A program made the position numbers and the translations under genes. Positions 38,351 to 48,925 of a DNA stretch of 64,000 nt are shown here, one piece after another. Origin of the DNA: an uncultured Ferrovum sp. GTDB taxonomy: Bacteria > Pseudomonadota > Gammaproteobacteria > Burkholderiales > Ferrovaceae. The stretch covers positions 1 through 64,000 of the forward strand of contig CAIPBT010000008.1 in NCBI GenBank assembly GCA_903863375.1. Direction: 5' to 3'. The notes under the pieces are model-generated. The model saw only the letters and a list, made by a program, of their open reading frames with translations. It did not search any database and was not told the DNA's origin. The first letter of the stretch is position 1. Each line of letters starts with the position of its first letter.

Positions 38351-39951
38351 AAGCCAACCTGTTTCTGCCGCTGCAGGCTGCCTGGACCCGGCTGACCGGC
38401 CTGTTTGCCCGCAGCGCCCGCGAGGCGGCACGCTGGGCCGGCCGGCAAAGCTGGTCGCGGCTGGCCCTGCTGGGGCTGCTTGCCCTGTTTGCACAGCACG
38501 TGCTGACCCACAACATCCTGCAATGGGATGAAGACTCGGCCAGCGTTCACCATCGCCACGCCAGCCGCCACCCGTCCGGCCACAGCGGGCCGGACAGTGC
38601 GTCGCCGGCCGCGGCCGACCCGGCCAAGCCTAGCCCGGATGCCGCAACCATCGCCAAAACCGAGCCAGGCTCGGCTGAAGAGGTGCACATCGGCTGGGAC
38701 GGCATTACGGTTCGTAGCCGGGAAGGCAGGATCAGCGTGACGAAGGATGGCCCTGCTCCGCCGGTGACAGGCGATGCCGCGCACGCCAAGCTCGCGCAAA
38801 CCAATCCCGCCCCGATCAGTCCCGCTCCAGGCAGTGCCGCTTCAGGCAGTCCCGCTCCAGGCAGTGCCGCTTCAGGCATTGCTGCTTCACGCAGTCCCGT
38901 CCAGGCCAGTCCGGCACAGACCAGTGCCACCCCCAAGGGCATGACGCCGGCAGACCGACCGGATGCGAGAGACGCGGATGCCAAGACCGCAGATGCAAAC
39001 GCCGAGGACGAGGACGAGGACACCACCAGCGTTGACGCGTCGCAACCCACGTGGCGCACCTGGCTGCGGGATGCGCTGGAGGGCCTGGTCCTTCTGGTGA
39101 TCCTGTATCTGCTGGCGGCCCGACTGGTGATGCGTGAGGCGCAGAAATCGGAGGCGCGCGCCACCGTCGCCGAGGCCCAGGCGGCCGAGGCCACCACCCA
39201 GGCCGCGGCGGCTGAAGCCAGCGCCGAGCGCGAAGCCCTGCGTTTCCAGTTGGCGCAGGCACAGCTGCAGACCCTGCAGGCACAGGTGGAACCCCATTTC
39301 CTGTTCAATACCCTGGCATCGGTGGAATATCTGATCGAAACCGACCCGCCAAGGGCGGCCGCCATGCAGCGCCACCTGATCCAATACCTGCGTTCCGCCC
39401 TGCCGCAGATGCGCGATTCCGGCTCGCAGCTGGGTCGGGAGATGGATCTGGTCGGTGCCTACCTGGAAATCCTGAAAGTGCGGATGGAAGACCGTCTGCA
39501 GATCGACCTGGCCGTGCCGGAGGGGCTGCGTTCCGCCGAATTTCCTCCGATGCTGCTGCAATCCCTGGTGGAAAACGCCATCCGTCACGGCCTGGAACCG
39601 AAGGCGGAAGGTGGCATCGTGCGGGTCTCGGCCTCGATCGAAGACGGCGCCCTGGTGGTGGCCGTCACGGACACCGGAATCGGTCTGACGGCAGGCCAGA
39701 AGACGGCCGGCTCCGGATTGGGGCTGCGCAACATCGCGGAGCGACTGGCATTGCTGTACCCGGGTCAGGCCAGCATCCAGCTTGTGCCAAATTCGCCGAT
39801 GGGGGCACAGGCCACGGTCCGCTTGCCCTATCGCGTTGCCTCGACCCCGGTCGGCGCTTCCACCGGCGACATCTGGCCCGCGGGCGAGGTACGATCCGCC
39901 GGCGAGATCCGGACCACCGGCGGCACGCTGTCTGCCGATGGTGCCCCCTGA
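38347..39951 (+). CDS. LytS/AlgZ-type sensor histidine kinase
   Basis: QVEPHFLFNTLASVEYLIETDPPRAAAMQRHLIQYLRSALP; LQSLVENAIRHGLEP; GLGLRNIAERLALLY; two TM helices around a repeat-rich loop. Confidence 0.9.
   Translation: MKANLFLPLQAAWTRLTGLFARSAREAARWAGRQSWSRLALLGLLALFAQHVLTHNILQWDEDSASVHHRHASRHPSGHSGPDSASPAAADPAKPSPDAATIAKTEPGSAEEVHIGWDGITVRSREGRISVTKDGPAPPVTGDAAHAKLAQTNPAPISPAPGSAASGSPAPGSAASGIAASRSPVQASPAQTSATPKGMTPADRPDARDADAKTADANAEDEDEDTTSVDASQPTWRTWLRDALEGLVLLVILYLLAARLVMREAQKSEARATVAEAQAAEATTQAAAAEASAEREALRFQLAQAQLQTLQAQVEPHFLFNTLASVEYLIETDPPRAAAMQRHLIQYLRSALPQMRDSGSQLGREMDLVGAYLEILKVRMEDRLQIDLAVPEGLRSAEFPPMLLQSLVENAIRHGLEPKAEGGIVRVSASIEDGALVVAVTDTGIGLTAGQKTAGSGLGLRNIAERLALLYPGQASIQLVPNSPMGAQATVRLPYRVASTPVGASTGDIWPAGEVRSAGEIRTTGGTLSADGAP
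38818..38877. repeat. Perfect 30-bp direct repeat x2 (plus degenerate 15-bp units to about 38932)
   Basis: agtcccgctccaggcagtgccgcttcaggc occurs twice head to tail. Confidence 0.92.
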
Positions 39952-39967
39952 ACCGGATGGGCAGGGC

Positions 39968-40828
39968 ATGAAGCCTGTGCGGGCGCTGATTGCCGATGAC
40001 GAACGCCTATTGCGGGCGCAGTTGCGCACCCGCCTGCAGGAGGCGTGGCCGGACCTGCAGGTGGCCGGCGAAGCACGCGAAGGCCGGGAAGCCGTGGAAA
40101 TGGTTGCCACCCTGCAACCCGAGGTGGTCTTCCTGGATATCCGCATGCCGGTGCTGACCGGCATCGAAGCCGCTCATGAGATCAGCAGACTGGAGGGCCC
40201 CCCCTGCGAAATCGTGTTTGTGACGGCTTACGATCAATATGCCGTGGACGCCTTCGAGCAGGGAGCCATCGACTACCTGTTGAAGCCGGCGGATCCCGAG
40301 CGGCTGGCCCGTACCGTTGCCCGGATCCGACAACGCCTTGCCCTGCGGCAGGATGCTGCCCTTGCGCCGACGGTGGCGCCACCATCGCCCTGGGCCGCCC
40401 CGGACGGACCGCCAGCGCCAGCACCGCTGAATGACCTGGCCAGCCGACTGGCCGGTCTCGAGGCCCTGCTTCGCCGGCAGCCTGGCGCCGAAGCACGTCC
40501 CACCCACCTGCGCTGGCTTCAGGCCGCGCATGGCCGTTTGCTGAAACTGGTAGCCGTGGATGACGTGCTGTTTTTCCGGTCAGACGAGAAGTACACCCGG
40601 GTGCAGACGGCAGCGGCGGAATGGCTCATCCGCACGCCCCTGCGCGAACTGCAGGATCAGCTCGACGAGACCCAGTTTTGGCAGGTGCATCGCGGCACCA
40701 TCGTGAATGCCCGCGCCATTGAACGCATCGAACGGGACGACACCGGCAGGTTGCAGATTCATCTGCATGCGCACCCCGAAGTGCTGCAGGTCAGCCGCAG
40801 CTTTTCCCACCTGTTCCGGCAGATGTAG
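39968..40828 (+). CDS. LytTR-family response regulator
   Basis: ALIADDERLLRAQLRTRLQ, VVFLDIRMPVLTGIEAA, DYLLKPAD; LytTR domain VDDVLFFRSDEKYTRVQT...FWQVHRGTIVNARAIERIERD. Confidence 0.92.
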   Translation: MKPVRALIADDERLLRAQLRTRLQEAWPDLQVAGEAREGREAVEMVATLQPEVVFLDIRMPVLTGIEAAHEISRLEGPPCEIVFVTAYDQYAVDAFEQGAIDYLLKPADPERLARTVARIRQRLALRQDAALAPTVAPPSPWAAPDGPPAPAPLNDLASRLAGLEALLRRQPGAEARPTHLRWLQAAHGRLLKLVAVDDVLFFRSDEKYTRVQTAAAEWLIRTPLRELQDQLDETQFWQVHRGTIVNARAIERIERDDTGRLQIHLHAHPEVLQVSRSFSHLFRQM

Positions 40829-41978
40829 CGGCATCTGGCAAACGCCGCGCCACCAGCGCGCATCCGGCCAGTCCGGTGGCGAGCACGCCGAGCACCGCCA
40901 GTAACGGCGCATGGCTGCTGACCGGGCCCAGCAGCAGCGGACTGAGCAGCGACCCGGCAGCGCCGAAGGCAGCCACGCGGGCGATGGCATCCGCCGGATG
41001 GTGGCCAGCTTCGTGGAACAGGACAGGGAACAGGCTGGCCAACCCCAGGCCGGCCACCGCCAGGGCAACCAGGGTGACCGGCAGCGTTTGCACCAGCACG
41101 GCCAGCAGCAGCACTGTGGCGCCGGCAGAACAGCCGAGCACCAGCAGCCGTCGCCCGCCCAGGCGCTGCACCAGCCAGTCGCTGAGCAGCCGTCCCATCA
41201 TCATGGCTACGGAAAAAACGGCCACGCCGGCCGCCGCAAGTCCCGCGCTGGCGGACAGTCCCTGGCTGAGGTACAGCGTTGCCCAGCCGGCCAGCGCACC
41301 CTCACAGGCCGACCCCAGCAGACTGAGCCATGCCAGCAGAGTGACGGGGTCGCGGCGGTTGGCCGATACGGCGACGACAGGGTTCGACGGCGGCCCATCA
41401 TCCGCCAGCCAGCCGGCGCCGATGGTCAGCACCACCATCGACAGCAGCCCTGCCCAGCCGAGGGCTGCGGCAAGCCCCAGCGCAAGCGCCGCCGTCAGCG
41501 ACGCGAACAGGGCCGCCAGGGCGGTGCCGACGTAGTACATCGCGTGCAGTCGCCCCATGCGACGCCGACCGGTCTGCCGCTGCAGGGTGAGCACCTGCAT
41601 CTGGGCGGCCACGTTGACCACGTTCATGGTCAGGCCGATGGCAAAGGCCAGTCCGTACAGCACCGGCAGCGCCGGGGCATGCGGCAGGATCAGGAGCAGC
41701 AGGGAATACAGCAGGCCACCGTGTACCAATACCCGACGACTGGACCAGCGCGCAAACACCGGACGCTGCAGTGGATAGGCACAGACGCCCCCGAAACCCA
41801 GGGCAAACAACAGGATTGCCCATTGGGCATTGTCCAGCGCGAAGGCCTGGTGGAATGCCGGATAGCGCGCAAAGATGCTGGACGTGCAGAATCCGAGGGT
41901 GGCGAAGCAGGCGTAGAGGGCGAGGGAGGCAGTCAGAAGGGTGTTCCGGTTGGCCTGAAGGACGACGCTGCCGGTCAT
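40791..41978 (-). CDS. MFS transporter
   Basis: About 12 TM helices; NTLLTASLALYACFATLGFCTSSIFARYPAFHQAF... Confidence 0.8.
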   Translation of the reverse strand: MTGSVVLQANRNTLLTASLALYACFATLGFCTSSIFARYPAFHQAFALDNAQWAILLFALGFGGVCAYPLQRPVFARWSSRRVLVHGGLLYSLLLLILPHAPALPVLYGLAFAIGLTMNVVNVAAQMQVLTLQRQTGRRRMGRLHAMYYVGTALAALFASLTAALALGLAAALGWAGLLSMVVLTIGAGWLADDGPPSNPVVAVSANRRDPVTLLAWLSLLGSACEGALAGWATLYLSQGLSASAGLAAAGVAVFSVAMMMGRLLSDWLVQRLGGRRLLVLGCSAGATVLLLAVLVQTLPVTLVALAVAGLGLASLFPVLFHEAGHHPADAIARVAAFGAAGSLLSPLLLGPVSSHAPLLAVLGVLATGLAGCALVARRLPDAATSAGTGGKSCG

Positions 41979-42045
41979 CGCGAGCGGCCTCAGGGTGCCC
42001 CGTGCCGATTCCGGCGGAGAGCCGTCCGGATCCAGGGGCTCGGAG

Positions 42046-42121
42046 TGGTGGGTCGTGACAGATTCGAACTGTCGACCTACGGATTAAGAGTCCGCTGCTC
42101 TACCAGCTGAGCTAACGACCC
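42046..42121 (-). tRNA. tRNA-Lys (CTT anticodon)
   Basis: Reverse complement GGGTCGTTAGCTCAGCTGGTAGAGCAGCGGACTCTTAATCCGTAGGTCGACAGTTCGAATCTGTCACGACCCACCA. Confidence 0.96.
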
Positions 42122-42236
42122 TCCGGGCATGACGTATGGCTGACAGTGCTGTTGCCAGCCGGATCTTCACCCGCTGATCAAATCCCGGCGTGGGCCAACG
42201 CACCCTGCAACGGCATCAACGAGGAATCACCAAAAC

Positions 42237-42312
42237 TGGTGGGTCGGGCGGGACTCGAACCCGCGACCAACGGATTAAAAGTCCGCTGCTCTACCGACTG
42301 AGCTACCGACCC
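42237..42312 (-). tRNA. tRNA-Lys (TTT anticodon)
   Basis: Reverse complement GGGTCGGTAGCTCAGTCGGTAGAGCAGCGGACTTTTAATCCGTTGGTCGCGGGTTCGAGTCCCGCCCGACCCACCA. Confidence 0.96.
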
Positions 42313-42501
42313 GCCGGCACTGCTACCTGACTTTTCGCGCACCAAGACAAACAATCCGTGATGAACGATCAAAGCCAAGCCCGCTATTATAGGAACTCCC
42401 GACCTGCCGGTCAATGCACCTGCACGCAACGCGCGGCCGGCGGGGGCGTCTGACCGTCGCCGGCCGCCCGGCGTATGGCCACCCGCAGCCACACATGAGG
42501 C

Positions 42502-42771
42502 TTGAAGGCATTCACGAAGGCGCATAGCATTGTTGGTCTGGCCTTCGTTTTATTCCTGATGACCCCTCCCGACACCCGTGTCATGCTCGTCGCCGCCCTG
42601 ATCATTGCCGGGCTGCCGGTGGCCGTGCATGAATACCGCGAACACGCACACCATCGTGCCATGGCGCGCGTGGAGGGTCAGGACGCCCGCTCAAACTGGG
42701 GGGCTGCCAACGCCAACAGCGTTGAACGGGCCGGGCGGCCCGCCCTGCCGGCCGAACGGCCCAGCCGCTGA
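42502..42771 (+). CDS. Small hypothetical membrane protein
   Basis: 89 aa ORF with one hydrophobic segment; upstream of convergent cpoB. Confidence 0.4.
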   Translation: MKAFTKAHSIVGLAFVLFLMTPPDTRVMLVAALIIAGLPVAVHEYREHAHHRAMARVEGQDARSNWGAANANSVERAGRPALPAERPSR

Positions 42772-42775
42772 CGGC

Positions 42776-43768
42776 CTACTTCCGGCCCAGCTTCAGCTTG
42801 GCCTTGGCGGCAGGGTCGCTGTTGGGATAGCGGTTGATCAGGTCTTCCAGGGTTTGCCGGGCGCCGGCCGTGTCACTCTGATCGAGCTGCACCGAGGCCA
42901 GACTGAACAGCGCGTCTGCCGCCTTGGGGCTGTCGGCGTAGGCGTTCGCGGTGGCCTTCAAGGCAGTGGCAGCGGCCCCGTAATCCTTCAGGCGGTAGTG
43001 GCTCATGCCGATCCAGTACGCCACATTCGGACTGTAGATGCTGTTGGTGTAGGTGCGCGCGAACGCCTGGAAAGCCTTGAGTGCCGGACCGAAACTGCCC
43101 TCCTTGTAAGCCCGGTAAGCTTTGTCGTAGGCCGTGCTCTCGGCCACCGATGGCGGGGCGGGTGGCAGGCCAGGTTTACCCTGGGAAACCGCCACCGGTG
43201 GGTTGATCCCGGCCAGCGCCGGCTGGCCGTTGCCGGTTCCAGCGGCACCGTCGCCGGCATTGCCGCCCTCGCCCGCCTTGGCCTGCTCGGCAGCCTTGGC
43301 CGCCGCGCTTTCCAGCACATGTAGACGGGTATCCAGATCGAGGTAAAACTCTTTGCTGCGCTTTTGTGCCTGCTGCAGGTCGTTGGCCTGCACTTCCAGC
43401 TGACCCCGCAGTTTTGCCTGGTCCTGGGCTACCGCATCGATCTGCGAGGCCAAGGCTGGCAGCCCGAGATTGCGCACAGTCTGGTCAAGACGATCGAGTG
43501 CCGCCTGCAGCTTCAGCGTGGCCTGTTGCACCGTATCAATGCTGGTTTCAAGGTGGGCGAGCCGTGCGTCGTCCGCTGCATTGCGCTGCAGGACCTCAGC
43601 CCGCAGGTCTGCCACGGCCTTGCGCGCTTCATCGTCACTGAACAGCCCGGCCCGGGCCGGCAGGGTGACCGTCGTCACGGCGCCCAGCAAGGCGAGCGCC
43701 AGTGGCAGCGAGAACCAACGGCGCCGCAGCGCCCGGGCCGCCGGGAAAGTTGCGAAGGGCATGCTCAT
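42776..43768 (-). CDS. cpoB: Tol-Pal system coordinator CpoB (YbgF)
   Basis: Signal peptide, coiled coil, then TPR AYDKAYRAYKEGSFGPALKAFQAFARTYTNSIYSPNVAYWIGMSHY. Confidence 0.93.
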   Translation of the reverse strand: MSMPFATFPAARALRRRWFSLPLALALLGAVTTVTLPARAGLFSDDEARKAVADLRAEVLQRNAADDARLAHLETSIDTVQQATLKLQAALDRLDQTVRNLGLPALASQIDAVAQDQAKLRGQLEVQANDLQQAQKRSKEFYLDLDTRLHVLESAAAKAAEQAKAGEGGNAGDGAAGTGNGQPALAGINPPVAVSQGKPGLPPAPPSVAESTAYDKAYRAYKEGSFGPALKAFQAFARTYTNSIYSPNVAYWIGMSHYRLKDYGAAATALKATANAYADSPKAADALFSLASVQLDQSDTAGARQTLEDLINRYPNSDPAAKAKLKLGRK

Positions 43769-44352
43769 TCCCCTTGATAGACGAGATCAACGCGACGGTT
43801 CTTGGCCCACGCATTCTCGTCATGACCGGCATCCACCGGTTTTTCCTTGCCAAAACTGCTTGCCTCGATCTGTGCGTCGGCCGCCCCGGACAAGGTCAGC
43901 AGTGCCTTCACCCCCTCTGCCCGGCGCATGCCCAGGGCCAGGTTGTATTCGCGGCTGCCGCGCTCATCACAGTTTCCCTGCACCAGCAGGTGGGCCTTGG
44001 CGTGACGGGTCAGGAAGGCGGCGTGCGCGCTGACCACCGGTTTGCTGTCTTCCGGCACTGCAAATTCGTCAAAGCCGTAGTAAATGGTGCGCTTGCCGAG
44101 GTCTCCCCCCTGACCCTTGGGCGGGAACGGCCCATCCATCGACTCGGCCACCTCCAGCGGCTTGGCCGGGGCAATCGGCTGGGTTGGCGTGACGGCGGCA
44201 GAGGAGGCCGGGGCTGCGGCCGGCTTCACCACAGACGCTTCCGGCGCTGGCGTGGTGCGCACTTCCTCCACCTTGACCGGGGTGGTCGGGGTGCTGCTGC
44301 ATGCAGCAAGGAGGACGGTTGCGACAGCGGTCAATGCGAAAACGGTTTTCAT
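43765..44352 (-). CDS. pal: Peptidoglycan-associated lipoprotein Pal
   Basis: Lipobox LLAAC; IYYGFDEFAV; VQGNCDERGSREYNLALGMRRAEGVKALL (OmpA_C). Confidence 0.96.
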   Translation of the reverse strand: MKTVFALTAVATVLLAACSSTPTTPVKVEEVRTTPAPEASVVKPAAAPASSAAVTPTQPIAPAKPLEVAESMDGPFPPKGQGGDLGKRTIYYGFDEFAVPEDSKPVVSAHAAFLTRHAKAHLLVQGNCDERGSREYNLALGMRRAEGVKALLTLSGAADAQIEASSFGKEKPVDAGHDENAWAKNRRVDLVYQGE

Positions 44353-44441
44353 GGCAGATCTCCAGGAGGGATCGGGCCGGCGCCGGGCCGGCCACGCAAG
44401 CACAGGACAATGCCCGGAATATCCGGACAGGCGGGCCCGGG

Positions 44442-45758
44442 TCAGGGATACGGGCCCCAGGCCGGTTCGTACACGTCGCCAGCCTGGGTGGTGAAGCGCT
44501 GCCGCACGCGACCGTCGGCCGACACCATGGCCAACACGCCCCTGCCACCCACCCGGGTAGCATAAAGAATGATCCGGCCGTTCGGCGAGAAGCTGGGCGA
44601 CTCATCGAGCTGCGTATCGGTCAGCGTCTGGGTCTGGCCCGAGTCCAGGTCCTGCAGCATCACCCGGAACACGGAACCGGACTGCTGCACATAAGTCATC
44701 TTGCTGCCATCCGGACTGATCCGGGGCGAGACGTTATAAGCTCCGGAGAAGGTCAGCCGCTGGGCATTGCCGCCATTCAACGGTACCCGATAAATCTGTG
44801 GGCTGCCGCCACGATCGGACGTGAACACCAGCGCGGTGCCATCCGGCGTGAAACAGGCTTCGGTATCAATCGCCCGGGTCGTCATCACCCGGCGCGGCAG
44901 GCCACTGCCATCGGCAGGCATCACATAAATCTGCGCAATGCCATCCCGGCTCAGCGTCACGGCCAGCTGCCGCCCATCCGGCGACCAGGCCGGGGCGCTG
45001 TTGTTGCCCTTGAAATTGGCCACGGTCTTGCGCTCGCCGGTGGCCAGGTTCTGCACCACCACCGATGGACGGTTCAGCTCGAAACTGACGTACGCCATCC
45101 GTTTGCCATCGGGTGACCAGCGCGGCGAAATGATCGGCTCGCGGGATGAGAGCACGGTCTGTTCGTTGTAGGCGTCGGCGTCGGCCACCTTCAACTGGTA
45201 TCGGCCACCGCCCTTGACAATGTACGCAATGCGGGTGGAAAACGCGCCCCGCTCCCCGGTCAGTTCCTGATAGACCTCATCGGCAATCTGATGAGCGGTC
45301 TGGCGCAAGGCCGCTGGCGCGACCGTGAAGGACTGGTTGATGCGGACGGCCTCGGTCACGGCATCGACCAGTTGCACGCGCAGCTGAAACCGGCCATCGG
45401 CTTGCGGCTGCACGCTGCCGGTGAGCACCTGCCGCGCGTCGCGGGCGCGGAAATCGGCCATGCGGATCTGTTTCGCTTCGCTGGGCAGCGGCACGATGCC
45501 GCTGATGTCCACGGCGCGGAACAGGCCTGAACGCACCAGGTCGGCCTGCACCACCGCCAACACCGGACTGGGCAGCAGGTTCTCCTGTGCCAGCGGCAGC
45601 AGGGCAAGCGGAATCTGGCGCACGCCTTCCGTGGTGATCGCCATGTCCAGTTCGGCCTGCGCTGGGGTGGATACCAGTCCGGCAAGCCCCACCATTCCGA
45701 CCAGCAGGGTCAGCGCCCAAACTTTCCCGATCCGCAAGTGTCGCCTGAATGTCGTCAT
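44442..45758 (-). CDS. tolB: Tol-Pal translocation protein TolB
   Basis: Signal peptide; beta-propeller repeats SPRWSPDGKRMAYVSFE, APAWSPDGRQLAVTLSRDG. Confidence 0.96.
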   Translation of the reverse strand: MTTFRRHLRIGKVWALTLLVGMVGLAGLVSTPAQAELDMAITTEGVRQIPLALLPLAQENLLPSPVLAVVQADLVRSGLFRAVDISGIVPLPSEAKQIRMADFRARDARQVLTGSVQPQADGRFQLRVQLVDAVTEAVRINQSFTVAPAALRQTAHQIADEVYQELTGERGAFSTRIAYIVKGGGRYQLKVADADAYNEQTVLSSREPIISPRWSPDGKRMAYVSFELNRPSVVVQNLATGERKTVANFKGNNSAPAWSPDGRQLAVTLSRDGIAQIYVMPADGSGLPRRVMTTRAIDTEACFTPDGTALVFTSDRGGSPQIYRVPLNGGNAQRLTFSGAYNVSPRISPDGSKMTYVQQSGSVFRVMLQDLDSGQTQTLTDTQLDESPSFSPNGRIILYATRVGGRGVLAMVSADGRVRQRFTTQAGDVYEPAWGPYP

Positions 45759-45849
45759 CTGTTCTCTCCATTTGCCGGCGTGGCCGACCCACCCAGCCTG
45801 ACCGCAGTACTGCCGGGTTCGCCAGCAGGGCCTTGGCCAGCTGGCCGCA

Positions 45850-46652
45850 TCAATGTTCATTCTGAAAGGTCAACCGGATGTCGCGCAGTTCCCGCCGCAG
45901 GCTGACATCCTCGGGCATGGGCAGCGGTTGGGCTGCCAGGATCGCACGCTGCACGGCTTCGTCGTACACCGCCACCCCGCTGCCATGCAGCACATGCAGG
46001 CTGCCATCCAGCACCGAGCCATCCGGCAGCAGCACGAAGCTCACCTGGCACGAGATTTTCGCGGGCACCGAAGGCGGTACGATGGCTTTCTCACGGATTT
46101 GCGCGGCAATCCTATCCTTGGCGCTGGCCAGGGCATTGGCCCGCTGCGTGGTCTGTGCCTGACGCGCCGCATCCGTGCGCAGGTCCTGGTCGAGTTTGCG
46201 CAGGGCCAGGTCGGCCTGCGCCTGTTTCTGTTTTTCCCGGGCCGCCTGATCCAGCCGGCGCAGCGCCTGCTCCTGCCTGGCTTCGCGATCGGCTTCCTCA
46301 CGATCGGCGACGGCTTTGGTGTCGACCGGCTTCGCCGGCTTACGCTTCTCCTCGCCGATGGCGGGCTTTGCAATCGGGGTCGGCTCCGGCGCGGGCGGTG
46401 CCGGCGGCGACAGGGGCGGTGCCGGGGCTGGCGCCTCGCCTGGCAGGGGCACTGGCGGGCTGACCGTCAGGACCGGCTCGGCCGGGATGGCCGCCGGCAG
46501 ACTGTTCCACAATTCCGCCTGAGCCTGCGGCGCGGGGGGGTTGCGCCACTGCACACCCACCAGCAGCAGCAGGGCGAATCCGGCATGCACCCCTGCCGCC
46601 AGCAGGCTGGCGGGCAGCCAGTCCGCCCGGTCCGTTGCGGTGCTGTCGCGGT

Positions 46653-46656
<4 letters not shown>
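45850..46656 (-). CDS. tolA: Cell envelope integrity protein TolA
   Basis: N-terminal TM, long Lys/Ala/Glu coiled coil, TonB/TolA C-terminal domain. Confidence 0.9.
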
Positions 46657-47071
<415 letters not shown>

Positions 47072-47075
<4 letters not shown>

Positions 47076-47770
47076 CGCCCCGGGGCGGGGCTGCTCGCCA
47101 GCTGCCGCTGCAGGATGTTGGAGAATTCCTCGATGAAGGTCTCGAAACGGCTCGCCAGCCGGTCGACCTCATGGGTGTAGCGGTTGTAGGCCACCACTGC
47201 CGGAATCGCGGCGAACAGGCCCATCGCGGTGGCCACCAGGGCTTCCGCAATGCCCGGCGCGACCTGGGCCAGTGTGGCCTGACCGACGTTCGACAGGCCC
47301 CGGAACGCGTTCATGATGCCCCACACGGTGCCAAACAGACCGACATACGGACTGACCGAGCCGGTGGTGGCGAGAAAATTCAGGCTCGACTCGAGCGCAT
47401 CCATGTCGCGCTGGAAGGTTGCCCGCATGGCGCGCCGGGCGCCTTCCATCACCAGGGCAGGGTCGGCACCGGGCGCCCGGCGGGCTTTCAGGAATTCCCG
47501 AAAGCCGGCCTCAAAAATCCGCTCCAGCGCGTCACGCGATGATTCGTCTTTGCTGACCTGCTGATACAGCGTGGTGATGTCGCCGGCATTCCAGAATTCG
47601 TGTTCAAAGGCCGCGGTGGCGCGACGCGCACGCGCCAATCCGAAGCCTTTGGCAAAGATGCTGGTCCAGGAAAACCCCGAGACGGCAAGCAGCAGCGCCA
47701 GGATCAACTGCACCACCACACTGGCGTTGCTCACCAGGGCAATAAAAGACAGATCAGTGTTGGCGTTCAA
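47072..47770 (-). CDS. tolQ: Tol-Pal proton channel subunit TolQ
   Basis: LALLLAVSGFSWTSIFAKG...GTVWGIMNAFRGLSNVGQATLAQVAPGIAEALVATAMGLFAAIPAVVAYN. Confidence 0.96.
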
Positions 47771-47840
47771 ATCAAGGCTCCATGCCGGTTCAGGAGGTCA
47801 CGCACGTGCCGGCATGCCGTGCGCGCAGGCCGCCGGCAGG

Positions 47841-48464
47841 TTACCGGCGAAGGTCGACAGGTTGGCCGGACAGAATGTCCTCGTCGGGCCGCATTTTAAG
47901 CCGCAATTCATCGCCACGGCTTGCTGGCGTGCGCGCGGCGACGCCAGCCGCGCCGCCGGCAACCAGCAACCCCGTCCGCTCGGGCGCCAGGGTCTTGCCA
48001 AGCAGGCCGCGGGCGCTTTGCATGATGCCCGCGGCAACCTGGACGGAGGGCCCCTCCCGTCCCAAGGACAGCCCGGCAAGCAGGCCGAGCGAAGTCAGCA
48101 GCAGCTTGGCGACCGACAGGCGGAACGACACCAGCCCCGTGCGCTCGTCATCGTTCAGCTGCGCGTTCATGGCCGACATCACCTGGGGGATTCCCGAGCC
48201 TGCCGCACCCGGCGCGAAACGGCGGGTCAGGGCGAGGCCGGCCAGGGTGACGACGGGCATCCAGACCAGCGGCAGCCACCAGGCCCACGCGGACACCTGA
48301 AAGAAGCATTTCAGGGCGAGATCACCCAGCCAGTTGAGCACCACTGCGCCTAGTCCCGCAGCCGCGGCGAATGCCATCACCACCAGCCGGGCGTACCAGT
48401 GGTGAGGATCCGACGCGAGGCGCCGGAGTTGTCGCTGTGGCAGGGTGTAACGAAACGGATTCAT
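47841..48464 (-). pseudogene. Truncated CLC chloride channel/transporter gene (5' part only)
   Basis: AAGSGIPQVMSAM (GSGIP) and LSLGREGPSVQVAAGI (GxEGP) present, but the ORF ends after VAGGAAGVAARTP...; the following CLC segments are absent. Confidence 0.8.
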
Positions 48465-48496
48465 GGACCTTGACTTTCCAGACCAGAGTCTGCCGC

Positions 48497-48925
48497 TTAC
48501 GCTGGCGGCAGCCAGGGCTGCAAGGCTGCGAGTACCGGCGGCGGCACCGCGCACGGACGGAAGCGGCTGGCACTGACCGCAACGACCGTGATCTCGCCGG
48601 TGACCAACAGGTGTTCGCCGCAACGGATATGCTGCGCAAACACGATGGCGCTGCGGCGGATCTGACGGATGGCCACCTCCACCTGCAGCAGGTCGGACAG
48701 GCGGGCCGGCCGCAGGTACTCGATCTGGGCGGCGCGCACCACAAACAGGGTGTCGTGCTCGGCGGCCAGCGGACCGTGCTCCAGCTTCAGATGGGACAGC
48801 CACTCGCTGCGCGCCCGCTCCATGAAGCGCAGGTAGTTGGCGTGGTAGACCACGCCGCCGGCATCGGTGTCTTCGTAATACACCCTGACCGGCAAGGTAA
48901 AGGCAGCCGACAGCCCGACTTCCAT
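48497..48925 (-). CDS. ybgC: Tol-Pal-associated acyl-CoA thioesterase YbgC
   Basis: LPVRVYYEDTDAGGVVYHANYLRFMERARSEWL. Confidence 0.94.
   Translation of the reverse strand: MEVGLSAAFTLPVRVYYEDTDAGGVVYHANYLRFMERARSEWLSHLKLEHGPLAAEHDTLFVVRAAQIEYLRPARLSDLLQVEVAIRQIRRSAIVFAQHIRCGEHLLVTGEITVVAVSASRFRPCAVPPPVLAALQPWLPPA

Noticed and set aside
42046-42312. tRNA-Lys duplication as a mobile-element integration site
   Set aside because: Two different Lys isoacceptors (CTT and TTT), both complete; no integrase, att repeat or atypical cargo alongside.
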